Origin: CAMEON01 sp045602325
GTDB lineage: Bacteria > Bacillota > Clostridia > Oscillospirales > CAG-272
NCBI GenBank assembly: GCA_045602325.1
Contig: JAZSBH010000148.1
Location: forward strand, 1 to 13,641
Direction: 5' to 3'
DNA: 13,641 nt
Shown here: in pieces, positions 13,618-13,641 of the stretch
Layout: every line of letters begins with the position of its first letter
Numbering within the stretch: the first letter of the stretch is position 1
Notes under the pieces: generated by a model
What the model was told of the DNA's origin: nothing
Databases searched by the model: none
What the model saw: only the letters and a program-made list of their open reading frames with translations
Translations under genes and position numbers: made by a program

Positions 13618-13641
13618 AGGCTTTTAACTCGCGCACTCTCC

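Noticed and set aside
1..13641. CRISPR array, tRNA/rRNA genes, transposase or integrase genes
   Set aside because: No regularly spaced repeats, cloverleaf-like segments or recognisable mobile-element proteins were seen on either strand.

Overview
The window looks like chromosomal DNA of a Gram-positive, fairly GC-rich Clostridia-type bacterium, probably an Oscillospiraceae-like gut Firmicute. This is an inference from several traits: consensus TTGACA/TATAAT promoters, AGGAGG-like ribosome sites, short-form HisG with a HisZ partner, a YerC/TrpR-like regulator heading the his genes, lipoproteins with Thr/Glu/Ala/Pro-rich linkers, and an ECF sigma factor followed by a single-pass membrane protein. 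No mobile-element genes, CRISPR array, tRNA or rRNA were seen.

Layout. Positions 1-342 (minus) hold the start of asnS, with a clear promoter at 388-416. Positions 502-2189 (minus) hold an ECF sigma factor gene overlapping by 4 bp a gene for a membrane-anchored, probable anti-sigma protein, closed by a hairpin at 459-490. Positions 2351-3163 (minus) encode a multi-pass membrane protein of the YwaF/TIGR02206 type. Positions 3252-6542 (minus) encode a 1096-residue lipoprotein with a pectin-lyase-like beta-helix that resembles GH110 glycosidases, followed by three related C-terminal modules. Positions 6705-7652 (minus) encode a second lipoprotein of unknown function with a consensus promoter and a strong terminator. 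Four of the five complete minus-strand genes encode membrane or surface proteins, so this stretch is an envelope-oriented accessory block between two housekeeping loci.

From 7793 to the right end the plus strand carries a histidine biosynthesis operon: a YerC-family (HisR-type) regulator, then hisZ, hisG, hisD, hisC, hisB and hisH. From hisZ onward each gene overlaps the next by 4-8 bp, which suggests translational coupling. The promoter matches consensus fully and is overlapped at its -10/start region by a 25-bp near-perfect inverted repeat, a strong candidate operator for the regulator encoded just downstream. The leader is about 44 nt, too short for a T-box. Six histidine genes are present; hisA, hisF and hisI/hisE are not in the window. 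After hisH comes a roughly 115-bp imperfect inverted repeat that may be an intergenic repeat element, terminator or attenuator.

I do not see a clearly new multi-gene system. The best leads are the his operator/regulator pair, the beta-helix lipoprotein with triplicated modules, the sigma/anti-sigma pair whose ectodomain differs in base composition from its anchor, and the structured element after hisH.
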